Positions 37,290 to 47,492 of a stretch of 64,000 bases of DNA are shown here, piece by piece (within the stretch, counting starts at the first letter, position 1; every line of letters starts with the position of its first letter). The translations under genes and the position numbers were made by a program. The DNA is from Alteromonas genovensis (GTDB lineage Bacteria > Pseudomonadota > Gammaproteobacteria > Enterobacterales > Alteromonadaceae). The DNA is taken from the NCBI RefSeq assembly GCF_010500895.1, contig NZ_JAAAWO010000005.1, positions 248,001-312,000 of the forward strand. Reading direction: 5' to 3'. Under the pieces are notes generated by a model. It ran no database searches. It saw only the letters and a program-made list of their open reading frames with translations, and was not told where the DNA came from.

Positions 37290-37933
37290 TGAAACCCGTT
37301 CTTGTTCTTTATTACAGTCGCCATGGAAGCACCAAGCGCCTGGCTGACGCCATTGCACAAGGTATTACCTCCACCGATGTTCCTGTTATTGTCCGTACTG
37401 TGCCTGGCTTAAAAGTTGAGGAGCAAGACCAGGATGGTAGCGCTGTCATTGCGACCGGTGATCCTGAACTGGATGTGCCTGTGGTGTCATTGCAAGAGTT
37501 AGAAAATTGCAGCGCCCTTGCACTGGGAAGCCCTACCCGTTTTGGCAATATGGCAGCGCCGATGAAACACTTTTTAGACACAACCAGTAAGTTGTGGCTC
37601 AAAGGCTCGCTCATTGACAAACCAGCCTGCGTATTTACCTCATCTTCCTCCATGCACGGTGGTCAGGAGTCTACGCTACTTTCCATGATGATCCCGCTTT
37701 TACACCATGGCATGGTGCTATGTGGTTTGCCCTACAGTGAGCCTGAGCTTCATACCACCACAACCGGCGGCAGTCCTTACGGCGTTACGCACGTGGCGCA
37801 TTCCAACCTAAAAAGTTCAAATCAATTGAGCGACGACGAGAAGTCACTGTGTATGGCACAAGGCAAACGCTTGGCTTCATTTGCTCAACAACTTTATACA
37901 CCTACACATTCGGAGAATGAGAATGGCATCTGA
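37289..37933 (+). CDS. WrbA-like NAD(P)H:quinone oxidoreductase
   Basis: 214 aa flavodoxin-fold protein. FMN phosphate loop YYSRHGSTKRLA, LGSPTRFGNMAAPMK and the STSSSMHGGQES-type segment (here TSSSSMHGGQES) identify the WrbA family, which reduces quinones with two electrons. It starts with GTG, overlapping the yfgD-like stop by one base, and it overlaps the DUF2069 gene by 11 nt, so the three are probably translated as one operon. Confidence 0.93.
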   Translation: MKPVLVLYYSRHGSTKRLADAIAQGITSTDVPVIVRTVPGLKVEEQDQDGSAVIATGDPELDVPVVSLQELENCSALALGSPTRFGNMAAPMKHFLDTTSKLWLKGSLIDKPACVFTSSSSMHGGQESTLLSMMIPLLHHGMVLCGLPYSEPELHTTTTGGSPYGVTHVAHSNLKSSNQLSDDEKSLCMAQGKRLASFAQQLYTPTHSENENGI

Positions 37934-38342
37934 TACGCGCTTTTTTCGCTATTTAGCGCTCGTAAGCCACACCCTACTGATAATATGGCTTACGTTATGG
38001 CAATTTACCTTTACCAAGGTACACACCTACTCGCCTACGTTTATTGTGCTGATTTATCTGTTGCCTTTACTGTTGCCTTATCGCGGCGTATTGAAAGGCA
38101 AACCCTATACTCATGCATGGGCGAACTTTGTCGTACTGTTTTACCTTATTCACGCTTGCACCGTGGTGTATGCAGTACCCGCTGAGCGTTGGTATGGCGT
38201 TGTTGAGTTAGTGCTTTGCACCACTATGTTTGTTGGTTGTGCAGCATTTGCAAGAAAACGAGGTCGCGAACTTGGTTTGGGTATCAAAAAACTGAAAGAA
38301 GAAATGCAGGAAGAAAAAGAGTATTTCGAGCAACAGAAATAG
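37923..38342 (+). CDS. DUF2069 inner-membrane protein
   Basis: 139 aa with four membrane helices (about residues 9-27, 37-55, 68-87, 92-112) and a charged C-terminal tail rich in Glu and Lys. This matches the DUF2069 family of small gammaproteobacterial membrane proteins near wrbA; function unknown. GGAGA six to seven bases upstream supports the ATG at 37923 over an earlier one at 37917. Confidence 0.87.
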   Translation: MASDTRFFRYLALVSHTLLIIWLTLWQFTFTKVHTYSPTFIVLIYLLPLLLPYRGVLKGKPYTHAWANFVVLFYLIHACTVVYAVPAERWYGVVELVLCTTMFVGCAAFARKRGRELGLGIKKLKEEMQEEKEYFEQQK

Positions 38343-38399
38343 TGGGTTTACTTAGAACTAGTTTGTTTACTCAACAAAGAGCGGCGTTTCAACGCATAC

Positions 38400-38427
38400 C
38401 CTAAATGTGCAAGTGGGTACGTTTAGG
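38400..38427. terminator. Possible hairpin between convergent genes
   Basis: CCTAAATGT (38400-38408) pairs with ACGTTTAGG (38419-38427) with one G-U. There is no T-run, so it is only a weak terminator candidate for the DUF2069 gene or hda. Confidence 0.3.
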
Positions 38428-38509
38428 TGTAGGTATTCGTTTTAGTGTGGCTCAGCATGTGACGCTGGAAACGCTGCTCAACATAAATGGTTTCTTCCAT
38501 TAAAGGGTA

Positions 38510-39247
38510 TTATTGAATGCCTAACTCTCGTTTTACCATGGCCACCGACAATCGCTTTTGTTCCTGTAAGGAGCGTGTGTCGAGCCGCCCCAGCAGCGTC
38601 ATTAAACTTTTCAAATCTCGTTCACTGTGATGAAGTAGAAAATTCAGGGCCTGGTTAGATAACTTAAGCCCTCTTTCTAATGCTCTAATTCGAACCGCCC
38701 TTTCTCTGCCATCATCCCCAAGTGGATTGATGTGATAGATAACGCCCCACGCTAAGCGCGAACGTAAATCAGGCAGAGAAAATGCCGGGTTTGAAGGGCC
38801 TAAATGACTGGTACACAGCACGAGAGTGTCTTGGGTCTCCACCACTCTATTGAGTAGGTCAAATAACGCTTCTTCCCATTCTGCATCTCCCGCAATGGCA
38901 TGAACGTTGTCTAGAGCAATTAGCGATAAGTTTTCGAGACCATCGAAAATATCATGAGACCACGCTTGATAATCATTGAGGTTTAAATACAGGTGATTCA
39001 CTTGTTTGTTTGCAAGCTGGTGACACGCTGCAAATAACAAGTGACTTTTCCCCGCACTGCTTGCACCCAGTAAGGTAACAAGGGGAAGTTTGAGAGATAC
39101 GAGTTGCCCCAATGAGGACGAGTTACGCCAGCTTGGTAACGCATCAACAATATCAGTTAACAAAGTGACTATTTCTTCATTACCATCACCCACGAAACTA
39201 TCGAAGTTCTCATCAATGGGCAGCGTCACAGGTAAAGGTAATTGCAT
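38510..39247 (-). CDS. hda: Hda, DnaA regulatory inactivator
   Basis: 245 aa AAA+ protein. The N-terminal clamp-binding peptide QLPLP (residues 2-6) matches the QLxLP motif that ties Hda to the DNA sliding clamp. Walker A is GASSAGKSHLL, Walker B IALDNVHAI, and sensor residues lie in LPDLRSRLAWG. It stimulates ATP hydrolysis by DnaA after replication starts. It sits 6 nt after the DUF2066 gene; purM-purN lie nearby, as in E. coli. Confidence 0.96.
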   Translation of the reverse strand: MQLPLPVTLPIDENFDSFVGDGNEEIVTLLTDIVDALPSWRNSSSLGQLVSLKLPLVTLLGASSAGKSHLLFAACHQLANKQVNHLYLNLNDYQAWSHDIFDGLENLSLIALDNVHAIAGDAEWEEALFDLLNRVVETQDTLVLCTSHLGPSNPAFSLPDLRSRLAWGVIYHINPLGDDGRERAVRIRALERGLKLSNQALNFLLHHSERDLKSLMTLLGRLDTRSLQEQKRLSVAMVKRELGIQ

Positions 39248-39253
39248 AAATAG

Positions 39254-40648
39254 TTAGTTATTCCAATAGAAACTGAAACCTTCTACGGGCTGGCCGTAGG
39301 CATCAGCTACAGGTCTGAGTTTTGCTTCGAGGCCAACCGTATTCATAAGGTCTTCTGTCGTACCAATAAGCGTAATGGAAAACGTTGCGACTGTACCTCG
39401 CTGGGCCTTAAGAGATGCACTTTCAACTACGCTTAGCGTGGTAAGATAGCGACTTACAGCGGCATAACTTTCAATGGTTCCAACGTTCGCAATAGATATC
39501 TCAAGCACTTCACGGTTCGCCTTATCAACGCCAACGACAGCATATTGCGACGATAGGTAGTCCGCATAGGCATCCATCAGTGCGTTACCAAGTTCAGCGG
39601 GTGAATCAGCATAAATACTGCCGTAACTCACGCTTTCTTTACTGATAAAAACCCAATCAAGCCCGAAATCTCCCTCTTCAGACTGCTCGGCATACGCTTC
39701 AAATTCGTCCATGGTAAAGGGTTTGATCGTTGGTTTAACTTTTTTCACACCTGACTCACTCACTCCGTCGGTGGTGTCGTTGTAAGTGTTAGTGTCGCCT
39801 GTCTGTTCACCTTGGCTATTACTTACATAGCCACCCTCTTCAACAAGCTCTTTGTTATTGCTGCCATAGTTATCTGACTCGTCAGACATGTGTTCAAATT
39901 GCGTACTTTCTTCGCCACTTGAATTGCTGTTCGGGTTGCCGTTTGGGTTACTGTTTGAATTGAGGGCCGCATTCGGCTCAGCGTTGGGTAGGTCCGGAAT
40001 AAAGGACGAATCGTTTTTATATACTCGAGCGGCGATAATGTTGTCTACGCTGTATCTGCGAGAAGCTTCTCGAACGGGCTCAACAAAACGTCCCCACACA
40101 TCGTAAGTAGTAATGTTGACGTTATCTGTTAAATCCATAAGAGGAAGACTTAACGGTAACCCCCTTTCTTGTGCGGTGGTTCTCAGCGCTTCTGCGATTG
40201 GAAAATCTAAAGACTCGTCAATAATAAGCTTGTTTTCATTGTCGTCTTTCACCGCTAGCCATATTAGCGTCTCAGGCCTTCTGTCGCCCCACAGGGGCAA
40301 CATTTCACGTTGTAGAATTTCACCTACTTTAGTGCTATCAAATTCAGCAACATAATAGGTTTCGCTACCTTCATAGGAATAGCGATAAGACCGAAGCAAA
40401 GACTGAGGTGAAGATAGTGCGGCTTTTACGCCGGGATTTCTAAGGGATTCAGTAGACCCAGACATCTTCAAAAACACCTCTCGCAATGCTTGTTTGGCTG
40501 CTTTTTGTTGAGCGCGAGAGCTCTGATCTTCGACAAGGATCTTCGCTTCATTCACAACTATTCTCTGGGTAGCGCTTGCGACGAAAGAAGCGCAGACGAG
40601 AGTAAAACCGACTGCAAACGTCAGTAGTAAAGAAGGGTACGGTTTCAT
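39254..40648 (-). CDS. Secreted DUF2066 protein with a low-complexity insert
   Basis: 464 aa with a signal peptide (about residues 1-27, ending ASFVASA). Flanking regions match DUF2066 (QQKAAKQALREVFLKMSGS; the domain resumes at GLDWVFISKES). Between about residues 220 and 305 lies a hydrophilic Asn/Ser/Gly/Glu-rich insert (for example NSNSNPNGNPNSNSSGEES), which looks disordered. Start at 40648 is chosen because it places the signal peptide at the N-terminus; an earlier in-frame start exists. Function unknown; gene order DUF2066-hda is common in Alteromonadales-like genomes. Confidence 0.85.
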   Translation of the reverse strand: MKPYPSLLLTFAVGFTLVCASFVASATQRIVVNEAKILVEDQSSRAQQKAAKQALREVFLKMSGSTESLRNPGVKAALSSPQSLLRSYRYSYEGSETYYVAEFDSTKVGEILQREMLPLWGDRRPETLIWLAVKDDNENKLIIDESLDFPIAEALRTTAQERGLPLSLPLMDLTDNVNITTYDVWGRFVEPVREASRRYSVDNIIAARVYKNDSSFIPDLPNAEPNAALNSNSNPNGNPNSNSSGEESTQFEHMSDESDNYGSNNKELVEEGGYVSNSQGEQTGDTNTYNDTTDGVSESGVKKVKPTIKPFTMDEFEAYAEQSEEGDFGLDWVFISKESVSYGSIYADSPAELGNALMDAYADYLSSQYAVVGVDKANREVLEISIANVGTIESYAAVSRYLTTLSVVESASLKAQRGTVATFSITLIGTTEDLMNTVGLEAKLRPVADAYGQPVEGFSFYWNN

Positions 40649-41105
40649 CAAGTTATTCGTTCCGGCGAGTGAGAATGCCCTACTCATTGTCAATGTTAAT
40701 GCTCCATCTTTGTTGTATTTCTGTCTTAACAGTTTACTATCAGCTGCTTGCTATCAAATCTTTGCTTACAACTCCCTGCTCACAATTCCGCTATCAACAA
40801 CTACGCTGCCAACGCCCTGATGTTCAAGTGTGCATCAACACGGTGCTTACAAACAAGCGTTGATGCTAATGACTAAATACATGCCGATATCCATAAAAAA
40901 ATAGTGATAACGTGCCAGCGGTACGTCCATTCTCTTTTATATTGGGTTTTATTTCATCCTTAAACCAATAAATATTTTAATCGCCTGCTAGGCCGTGGAG
41001 AGGATAATCCGAAAAAAGGCCATAAAATCACCGCTACAAATTGGACTTGTGTCAACTAACTGGTAGAATCCGCGGTTTTCTACCTCTTAGTTCCAGGGCC
41101 CAACC
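40649..41105. promoter_or_regulatory. Divergent DUF2066-purM region
   Basis: 457 bp without a gene. A hairpin GCATCAAC/GTTGATGC (40832-40839, 40859-40866) with an inner GCTT/AAGC is visible. The purM promoter candidate is TTGGAC (41041-41046), 17 bp, TAGAAT (41064-41069). I find no convincing PurR box. Confidence 0.45.
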
Positions 41106-42149
41106 GTGAGCGAAAATAAAACCTCTTTAAGCTACAAAGACGCAGGCGTAGATATTGACGCAGGAAATCAACTTGTAGAGCGCATCAAATCAGTCACTAA
41201 AAAAACCCACCGACCTGAAGTAAAAGGTAATTTAGGTGGTTTTGGCGCGTTATGTGAGTTACCTACTAAATACAAAAAACCACTGCTTGTTTCTGGAACC
41301 GATGGCGTAGGTACTAAGCTTCGCGTGGCTATGGACGCGAATCGCCATGATGGCGTAGGTATTGACCTAGTAGCCATGTGTGTTAACGACCTCATTGTTC
41401 AAGGCGCAGAGCCGCTGTTCTTTCTGGATTATTACGCGACAGGCAAGTTAGATATCGATGTTGCAGCGTCGGTAGTGACTGGTATTGGCGCAGGCTGTGA
41501 ACTAGCAGGCTGTGCACTTATTGGTGGTGAAACCGCTGAAATGCCTGGAATGTATCACGGCGGTGACTACGATATTGCTGGATTCTGTGTAGGTGTTGTT
41601 GAAGCAGAAAAAGTCATTGACGGAACAACCGTTAAGCCAGGGCAAAAGTTGATAGCCTTGGGCTCATCAGGCCCCCACTCTAACGGGTACTCGTTAGTGC
41701 GTAAAATTATAGAAGTGAGTCAAGCCGACGTTGATGCCGAGTTAAACGGCAAGCCTATTATCGATCACCTTCTTGAGCCCACACGCATCTATGTTAAGTC
41801 TGTGCTTGCCCTGTTAGAGCAAATTAAAGTGAGTGCAATCTCCCATATTACCGGTGGCGGCTTCTGGGAAAATATTCCTCGTGTGCTTCCTGACGATGCA
41901 AAAGTTGTTATTGACGAAAGCACTTGGGAATGGCCAGAGATTTTTTCTTGGTTACAAACTCAAGGTAATGTCACTCGTCATGAAATGTATCGCACCTTTA
42001 ACTGCGGCGTTGGCTTGGTTATCGTTGTTGACGAAGGCGATGTTGAGAGCTCACTGGAAATACTAAACAGTCAGGGTGAGAATGCATGGCTTATTGGTGC
42101 CATCGAAGCAAAAGATAGCGACGGTGAACAAGTAGAGATAAACGGGTGA
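41106..42149 (+). CDS. purM: AIR synthase (phosphoribosylformylglycinamidine cyclo-ligase)
   Basis: 347 aa (E. coli 345). It closes the imidazole ring in purine synthesis. Marks: [38 protein letters not shown] and [12 protein letters not shown] start with AGGG seven bases upstream. It overlaps purN by four bases (GTGA), a translationally coupled pair as in E. coli. Confidence 0.98.
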   Translation: MSENKTSLSYKDAGVDIDAGNQLVERIKSVTKKTHRPEVKGNLGGFGALCELPTKYKKPLLVSGTDGVGTKLRVAMDANRHDGVGIDLVAMCVNDLIVQGAEPLFFLDYYATGKLDIDVAASVVTGIGAGCELAGCALIGGETAEMPGMYHGGDYDIAGFCVGVVEAEKVIDGTTVKPGQKLIALGSSGPHSNGYSLVRKIIEVSQADVDAELNGKPIIDHLLEPTRIYVKSVLALLEQIKVSAISHITGGGFWENIPRVLPDDAKVVIDESTWEWPEIFSWLQTQGNVTRHEMYRTFNCGVGLVIVVDEGDVESSLEILNSQGENAWLIGAIEAKDSDGEQVEING

Positions 42150-42796
42150 GCAGCACTGTGACAAAACTTTGCGTACTCATTTCTGGTAATGGTAGTAATT
42201 TGCAGGCGATTATCGATGCAATTGCTGCCGGCCGACTCAATGCCGTAGTAAGCGGCGTTATCAGTAACCGTCCAAATGCTTATGGCTTAGAGCGGGCAGC
42301 AGATGCCGGTATCGAGGCCATCTGTCTTGACCACACCGACTTTGATGACAGAGCCTCCTACGATGCCGCTTTAAGAGCGCAGATTGAGGCCTTCGGTGCA
42401 GATTGTGTGGTACTTGCAGGTTTCATGCGAATACTCACACCCGAATTTGTTGATGCATTCGCTGGAAAATTAGTGAACATTCATCCATCATTGTTGCCTA
42501 AGTACAAAGGTTTACATACACATCAGCGTGCTATCGATAACGGTGACGAGGAACACGGGGTTAGTGTTCACTTTGTGACACCAGAACTCGACGGCGGCCC
42601 TGTTATTATTCAATGCAGAGTGCCAGTGTTTGAAGATGACGTTGCAAGCGACTTAGCTGAGCGTGTACAGGAGCAAGAGAGGCGTATTTACCCTCTTGTT
42701 CTGGGCTGGTTTAGCGCAGGCAGGTTATCGATGCGAGACAATAAGGCTATCTTAGATGAGCAAGAGCTTCCAGAAACAGGTTATGCGAACGAGTAA
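42146..42796 (+). CDS. purN: GAR transformylase (formyl-THF dependent)
   Basis: 216 aa (E. coli 212). It transfers formyl from 10-formyltetrahydrofolate to glycinamide ribonucleotide. The GNGSNLQAI substrate loop, the catalytic segment [13 protein letters not shown] and [11 protein letters not shown] are present. Starts with GTG overlapping the purM stop. It overlaps the DUF3108 gene by 14 nt. Confidence 0.97.
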   Translation: MSSTVTKLCVLISGNGSNLQAIIDAIAAGRLNAVVSGVISNRPNAYGLERAADAGIEAICLDHTDFDDRASYDAALRAQIEAFGADCVVLAGFMRILTPEFVDAFAGKLVNIHPSLLPKYKGLHTHQRAIDNGDEEHGVSVHFVTPELDGGPVIIQCRVPVFEDDVASDLAERVQEQERRIYPLVLGWFSAGRLSMRDNKAILDEQELPETGYANE

Positions 42797-43508
42797 TGCG
42801 CGAGCAAAAAACGTATTAGCGACGCTATTTATCTCCTTGAGTGCGGTATCAGCGAATGCATTCGCTGATACCTCGCTGTCTATTGAACCCTATAAAGCCA
42901 CCTATACAGCTTATAAATGGGGTGACGATGTGGGTCAAGCCTCCATCGAGCTCTCCCAATTAGGCGAAGAAAAATATTCGCTTATTTATACTTCTAAAGT
43001 ATCGAAGTTTTTCCTCTCTGATAAACGCAGTGAACATTCAATATTTCTAATTCAGGGCGATAATATCGTACCATCTGAGTACTATTATAGCCGCTCGGGT
43101 ACCGGCCCAGATAAATCATTAGAAGTGTCTTTCAGTCATCAGGGTAACGGCAAAATAACCGTTGATAATGGCAATGCATTTGAATGGGATGGAGAATTTG
43201 ATAATCAAATTTACCGTTTAGATCTAGCCAAACAACTGGCTAAAGGTGAAACGTCACTGACTTACGACTTTATTAATTATCGTGGTCAGCGTCGTCAATA
43301 CGGCGTTGAGGTTGTAGACAACGAAACGTTGAAATTACCTTACGGCGATTTAAAGACAGTGAAAGTGAAATTAATCCGCGATTCTAGAAAGCGCGAAACT
43401 TTTGCTTGGTTTGCACCTTCATTAGACTATGCCCTGGTTAGATTACAACAATTTAAAGAAGGCGAAGAACAAGGCGATATCAAATTAAAAGCATTTGAAA
43501 CGCTTTAG
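42783..43508 (+). CDS. Secreted DUF3108 protein
   Basis: 241 aa with a signal peptide (about residues 1-28, ending ANAFA) and a beta-rich body (YKATYTAYKWGDDVGQASIEL, YYYSRSGTGPDKSLEVSF) typical of DUF3108. Periplasmic, function unknown. It is the third gene of a purM-purN operon in many marine gammaproteobacteria. An ATG at 42756 is also in frame; the later ATG puts the signal peptide at the N-terminus. Confidence 0.87.
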   Translation: MRTSNARAKNVLATLFISLSAVSANAFADTSLSIEPYKATYTAYKWGDDVGQASIELSQLGEEKYSLIYTSKVSKFFLSDKRSEHSIFLIQGDNIVPSEYYYSRSGTGPDKSLEVSFSHQGNGKITVDNGNAFEWDGEFDNQIYRLDLAKQLAKGETSLTYDFINYRGQRRQYGVEVVDNETLKLPYGDLKTVKVKLIRDSRKRETFAWFAPSLDYALVRLQQFKEGEEQGDIKLKAFETL

Positions 43509-43622
43509 CTCATTGTTTTACATGGGGCCAAGCTTTGTCTAGTTCGCCTTGGCAATTGGGCTTAAGTCAATGAGCCCTGAATGAACTTTGAATAAGTTTT
43601 TAGCTTACCTCTTTTCCCCTCC

Positions 43623-43647
43623 AAAGGCCGCTATCTGCGGCCTTTTT
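43623..43647 (+). terminator. Terminator of purM-purN-DUF3108
   Basis: AAAGGCCGC (43623-43631) pairs perfectly with GCGGCCTTT (43637-43645), continuing into a T5 run. Confidence 0.9.
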
Positions 43648-43855
43648 CAATCATTGCGCTGTTATTATCGTAAATTGGACTTTACCAAAGGGGCATAATT
43701 TAAGGCGGCACATCCCCATCATCGCTGTGGGTTTTGATCTGAATTTTTCAGTAACCGCTATACTTTAATTAACCGCCTATTATTTACGCCGTGATTAGTA
43801 GATTATTCATGTAATAATCTTGATCTTTCGGCCATTAAATAATACGTTTAGGGCA

Positions 43856-43872
43856 TGCTGGTCTGACCTCAA
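43856..43872. promoter_or_regulatory. FadR-like operator upstream of fadE
   Basis: TGCTGGTCTGACCTCAA contains the core CTGGTCNGACC of FadR operators. It lies 109 bp before the fadE start, in the leader of a fatty-acid degradation gene, which FadR represses in E. coli and Vibrio. A PsrA-type site is not seen here. Confidence 0.55.
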
Positions 43873-43980
43873 AATGCAGTTAAAAGAACATGGCATTAGG
43901 CAACTAAACACGAGCAAACCAAGCTCCATCGTTCAAAATGTCAGACAAGTGTATTATTCAAGGCCTTTCAGGAGTGATGT

Positions 43981-46443
43981 ATGGCAGATTTTATATGGTT
44001 TTTACTGGTCGTTGTGACACTAGCAGTCGCTAGCTATCAGCGCACTAGCTTGGTAACAGCAGTTGCCATGGGTGCAGGCGTCATGGTTTTAGGCACCTTT
44101 TTTGGTGACATTGGCCTTTTAGGCTGGGTAGTGTATTTAGCACTCACACTCCCTTTCACGCTGTCGAATATTAGACAACAGCACATCTCGACGAAATTAT
44201 TGGCATTCTATCGCAAGGTAATGCCTGAAATGTCGAGTACTGAACAAGAAGCTATCGATGCCGGTACTGTCTGGTGGGATGGCGATATATTCAGTGGTAA
44301 GCCAGATTGGGACAAGCTACACCGCATCCCTAAAGGCCGTTTAACAGCAGAAGAACAGGCGTTCCTAGACGGACCATGCGAAGAAGTATGTTCTATGGTG
44401 GACGAATGGCAAATCAACCATAAAGACGCCGACCTGCCTCCTGAAATTTGGCAGTTCCTTAAAGATCATAAATTCTTCGCTATGATCATTAAGAAAGAAT
44501 ATGGCGGTTTAGATTTCTCGGCATTTGCTCAGTCTCGTGTTTTACAGAAGCTGGCAGGTGTGAGTGCTGTCCTTTCAAGTACGGTAGGTGTACCCAATTC
44601 ATTAGGTCCAGGTGAGCTACTACAGCACTATGGTACTAAAGAGCAGCAAGACCATTATTTACCCAGACTTGCCGCTGGTGACGAAATTCCATGTTTCGCG
44701 CTGACGGGTCCAGAAGCGGGCTCAGATGCAGGCGCTATTCCAGACGTTGGTATAGTGTGTAAGGGCGAATTCAATGGTGAAGAAGTGTTAGGTATGCGCC
44801 TTACATTTAGTAAGCGTTATATCACCCTCGCACCAGTTGCTACGGTTATTGGCCTTGCATTTAAATTGAAAGATCCAGATGGTTTACTTGGCGATAATGC
44901 CGACCCAGGCATTACCTGTGCGCTTATTCCTCGCGATACGAAGGGGTTAGAAATTGGTCGTCGTCACTTCCCACTTAATACACCATTTCAAAATGGTCCG
45001 GTGAAGGGCAACGATATTTTCGTCCCTATTGACTACATCATCGGTGGGCCTTCAATGGCTGGTCGCGGATGGCGTATGCTGATGGAATGCTTGTCTGTTG
45101 GTCGTTGTATTACCCTACCTTCTTCTGCTGCAGGCGGCGCTAAATCAGTATCGCTTGCTACAGGTGCTTATGCGCGAATTCGTCGCCAGTTCCGTATGCC
45201 AGTTGGTCATATGGAAGGCGTTGAAGAGATGCTAGCACGCATTGGTGGTAATGCTTACTTGATGGACGGCGTAACCCGCTTTTCAACGGTGGGTGTAGAC
45301 CTTGGCGAGAAGCCTTCTGTTATCTCAGCGATATGTAAATACCATTTGACGGAAAAAATGCGTCAAGTCATGGACGATTCCATGGACGTTCATGGTGGTA
45401 AAGGCGTTATGCTTGGCCCCAATAACTACCTAGGTCGTGGGTATCAAGGCGTTCCCATTTCAATCACGGTTGAGGGCGCAAATATTCTTACCCGCAACAT
45501 GATGATATTCGGCCAAGGAGCAATGCGCTGTCATCCATTTGTGTTGAAAGAACTTCAAGCTGCTGCAATTGAAGATAAGAAAGACGCACTTGTTGCTTTC
45601 GACAAAGCCGTATTCGGACACATTGGTTTTGCGGTAGCAAATACTGTTCGCAGTATTTGGTTCTCGCTAACGAATGGAGCATTCAGCAGTGCCCCATTTA
45701 CCGACGAAACAGCACGCTATTACAAACTAATGCAAGGTTACAGTGCAAACTTAGCGCTACTAACAGATGTGTCTATGGGTGTACTTGGTGGCGATCTTAA
45801 ACGTCGCGAACGTTTGTCTGCTCGATTGGGCGACATTCTAAGCGGTATCTATATGGGTAGCACAACGCTGAAGCGCTTCGATGAAGACGGTCGTTTAAAA
45901 GAAGACCTTCCTCTTCTACATTGGGCAATGCAAAACACATTGCACGATATAGAAACGGCTATCGAAGACTTCCTTGCGAACTTCCCTAACAGAGCCATTG
46001 CAGTAGCATTACGCGTGATGGTGCTTCCTGTAGGACGTCGTGTTGGTAAACCTTCAGATAAAACTGAACATGCGATTGCTAAAATGCTTCAGACGCCGTC
46101 ATCAGCACGTAGCCGTCTAGGTTATGGTCAATACCTAAGCCGTGAAGACGGTAGCCTGTTCGGCGACCTTGAGCAAACGCTTGATGATGTGTTGCTAAGC
46201 GAGCCTGTGTTTGACCGCATTTGTAAGCATAAGAAAGCAAAACTTCCATTTACTCGTTTGGACGTGTTAGCAGACGAAGCCTTAGCTGAAGGTATTATTG
46301 ATAAAGCTGAAGCTGAGTTACTGCACAAAACGGAAGCCGGAAGACTGCGCACTATTAACGTTGACGACTTTGACCATGAAGAACTTGTGGCCAAGATAAA
46401 TTCAACAAGTGCCGCGAAGAAACGTAGCGGCAAGGCTGCATAG
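43981..46443 (+). CDS. fadE: Acyl-CoA dehydrogenase FadE
   Basis: 820 aa (E. coli 814), the long gammaproteobacterial form. It catalyses the first step of fatty acid beta-oxidation with FAD. Two membrane helices at the N-terminus (about residues 2-18 and 25-58) are followed by the dehydrogenase core: [51 protein letters not shown] in pieces, and a C-terminal extension ([15 protein letters not shown]). AGGAG six to seven bases before the ATG. A FadR-like site lies upstream. Confidence 0.97.
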   Translation: MADFIWFLLVVVTLAVASYQRTSLVTAVAMGAGVMVLGTFFGDIGLLGWVVYLALTLPFTLSNIRQQHISTKLLAFYRKVMPEMSSTEQEAIDAGTVWWDGDIFSGKPDWDKLHRIPKGRLTAEEQAFLDGPCEEVCSMVDEWQINHKDADLPPEIWQFLKDHKFFAMIIKKEYGGLDFSAFAQSRVLQKLAGVSAVLSSTVGVPNSLGPGELLQHYGTKEQQDHYLPRLAAGDEIPCFALTGPEAGSDAGAIPDVGIVCKGEFNGEEVLGMRLTFSKRYITLAPVATVIGLAFKLKDPDGLLGDNADPGITCALIPRDTKGLEIGRRHFPLNTPFQNGPVKGNDIFVPIDYIIGGPSMAGRGWRMLMECLSVGRCITLPSSAAGGAKSVSLATGAYARIRRQFRMPVGHMEGVEEMLARIGGNAYLMDGVTRFSTVGVDLGEKPSVISAICKYHLTEKMRQVMDDSMDVHGGKGVMLGPNNYLGRGYQGVPISITVEGANILTRNMMIFGQGAMRCHPFVLKELQAAAIEDKKDALVAFDKAVFGHIGFAVANTVRSIWFSLTNGAFSSAPFTDETARYYKLMQGYSANLALLTDVSMGVLGGDLKRRERLSARLGDILSGIYMGSTTLKRFDEDGRLKEDLPLLHWAMQNTLHDIETAIEDFLANFPNRAIAVALRVMVLPVGRRVGKPSDKTEHAIAKMLQTPSSARSRLGYGQYLSREDGSLFGDLEQTLDDVLLSEPVFDRICKHKKAKLPFTRLDVLADEALAEGIIDKAEAELLHKTEAGRLRTINVDDFDHEELVAKINSTSAAKKRSGKAA

Positions 46444-46474
46444 TTTATCGCTTTAGCTATTTCGCTTTAAAAAC

Positions 46475-46501
46475 AAGGTCGCTACTACAGCGGCCTTTTT
46501 T
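46475..46501 (+). terminator. Terminator of fadE
   Basis: AAGGTCGCT (46475-46483) pairs with AGCGGCCTT (46489-46497) with one G-U, followed by a T6 run. Confidence 0.78.
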
Positions 46502-46553
46502 ATCTTTGTATTTTAATCCCTGTTCCTTACTTGAGACATAAAGTGAGAAACAC

Positions 46554-46584
46554 AAAAAAACCGAACGCAAAGTTCGGTTTTTTT
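46554..46584. terminator. Bidirectional terminator between fadE and the regulator gene
   Basis: A 13-bp perfect stem, AAAAAAACCGAAC (46554-46566) with GTTCGGTTTTTTT (46572-46584), around GCAAA, gives T-runs on both strands. It can end fadE and the convergent response regulator. Confidence 0.88.
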
Positions 46585-46683
46585 ATAACGGTCTCGCTAA
46601 TAGACTCACGCCAAATTGGCTTTGATCTCATTTCAATTTAAGGATTAGCCGCGCACTTTTTAGCTCAAATGCTAGCTCTTATA

Positions 46684-47319
46684 TTAGCTTAGCTGAAGTT
46701 TATCCATCAATAACACCGCTTGAGTACGAGTATTAATCTCTAACTTGCGAAGTATTGCGCTTATATGCGCTTTAATAGTGGCCTCAGTCACGTTCATCTC
46801 ATGAGCAATTTGCTTATTCATAAGACCCGCACGCAAGTATGAGAGTACTTGAATTTGCTTAGGCGTTAATTCTCTGAATCTTTGCAGCAATACTTTAAGC
46901 TCGTCGTCCACTTTTTCAAGTTGCTCTTCAACGCCATCAGGTAGCCACTTTTTGCCAGCAATCATATCTACAATAGCTTGCGCAACCTCTCTTGTTGCAG
47001 ATACTTTAGGAATAAAGCCCTGAGCACCTAAACTCATTACCTGAGCAACAACTTCAACACTATCGCTACCTGAGATAACGCCAACTGGGATATTCGGGTA
47101 TTGCTCTCTCAGCGTAATTAACCCATTGAAGTATTCGCCACCAGGCATATTCAAATCGAGAAGTACAAGCTTGATATCATCATATTCGCTAAGTCTGTCT
47201 TGGGCAGTCTCTAGGCTTTCCGCTTCAACGATTTGAGCATTCTCGAAATAAGGGGTAAGCGCACCACTCAATGCTTCTCGAAACAACGGATGATCGTCTG
47301 CAATTAAGATTCTAGTCAT
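46684..47319 (-). CDS. NarL/LuxR-type response regulator, orphan
   Basis: 211 aa. The receiver domain has the acidic pair in ADDHPL, the phosphorylation site D55 (LLDLNMPGG), S83 and K105. The C-terminal GerE helix-turn-helix is LTPKQIQVLSYLRAGLMNKQIAHEMNVTEATIKAHISAIL in family pattern. No histidine kinase is encoded next to it, so its partner is elsewhere. The position beside fadE may reflect regulation of carbon metabolism, but nothing in the sequence proves that. Confidence 0.93.
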   Translation of the reverse strand: MTRILIADDHPLFREALSGALTPYFENAQIVEAESLETAQDRLSEYDDIKLVLLDLNMPGGEYFNGLITLREQYPNIPVGVISGSDSVEVVAQVMSLGAQGFIPKVSATREVAQAIVDMIAGKKWLPDGVEEQLEKVDDELKVLLQRFRELTPKQIQVLSYLRAGLMNKQIAHEMNVTEATIKAHISAILRKLEINTRTQAVLLMDKLQLS

Positions 47320-47492
47320 TAACGTACTACGTCCTTTTTATAATATGAGTATAGATTAATACTTTAGACTAGTTACTAAAACCCCTTAACCGCAAAAAAC
47401 CTGCAAATTCAGTATATATTTTACGTTTTGGTTTGGCATTTTCGTTTCAAACGGTAAAATTGAGCGTCCAGATTCAAAACCAAGAGAAATAC

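Larger units (their letters stand above)
43509..43980. promoter_or_regulatory. Region between the purMN operon and fadE
   Basis: 472 bp holding the purMN-DUF3108 terminator (43623-43647) and a FadR-like site (43856-43872), which are listed separately. Two short hairpins, GCCAAG/CTTGGC and GGGCT/AGCCC, lie between 43525 and 43575. No gene is seen. Confidence 0.5.
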
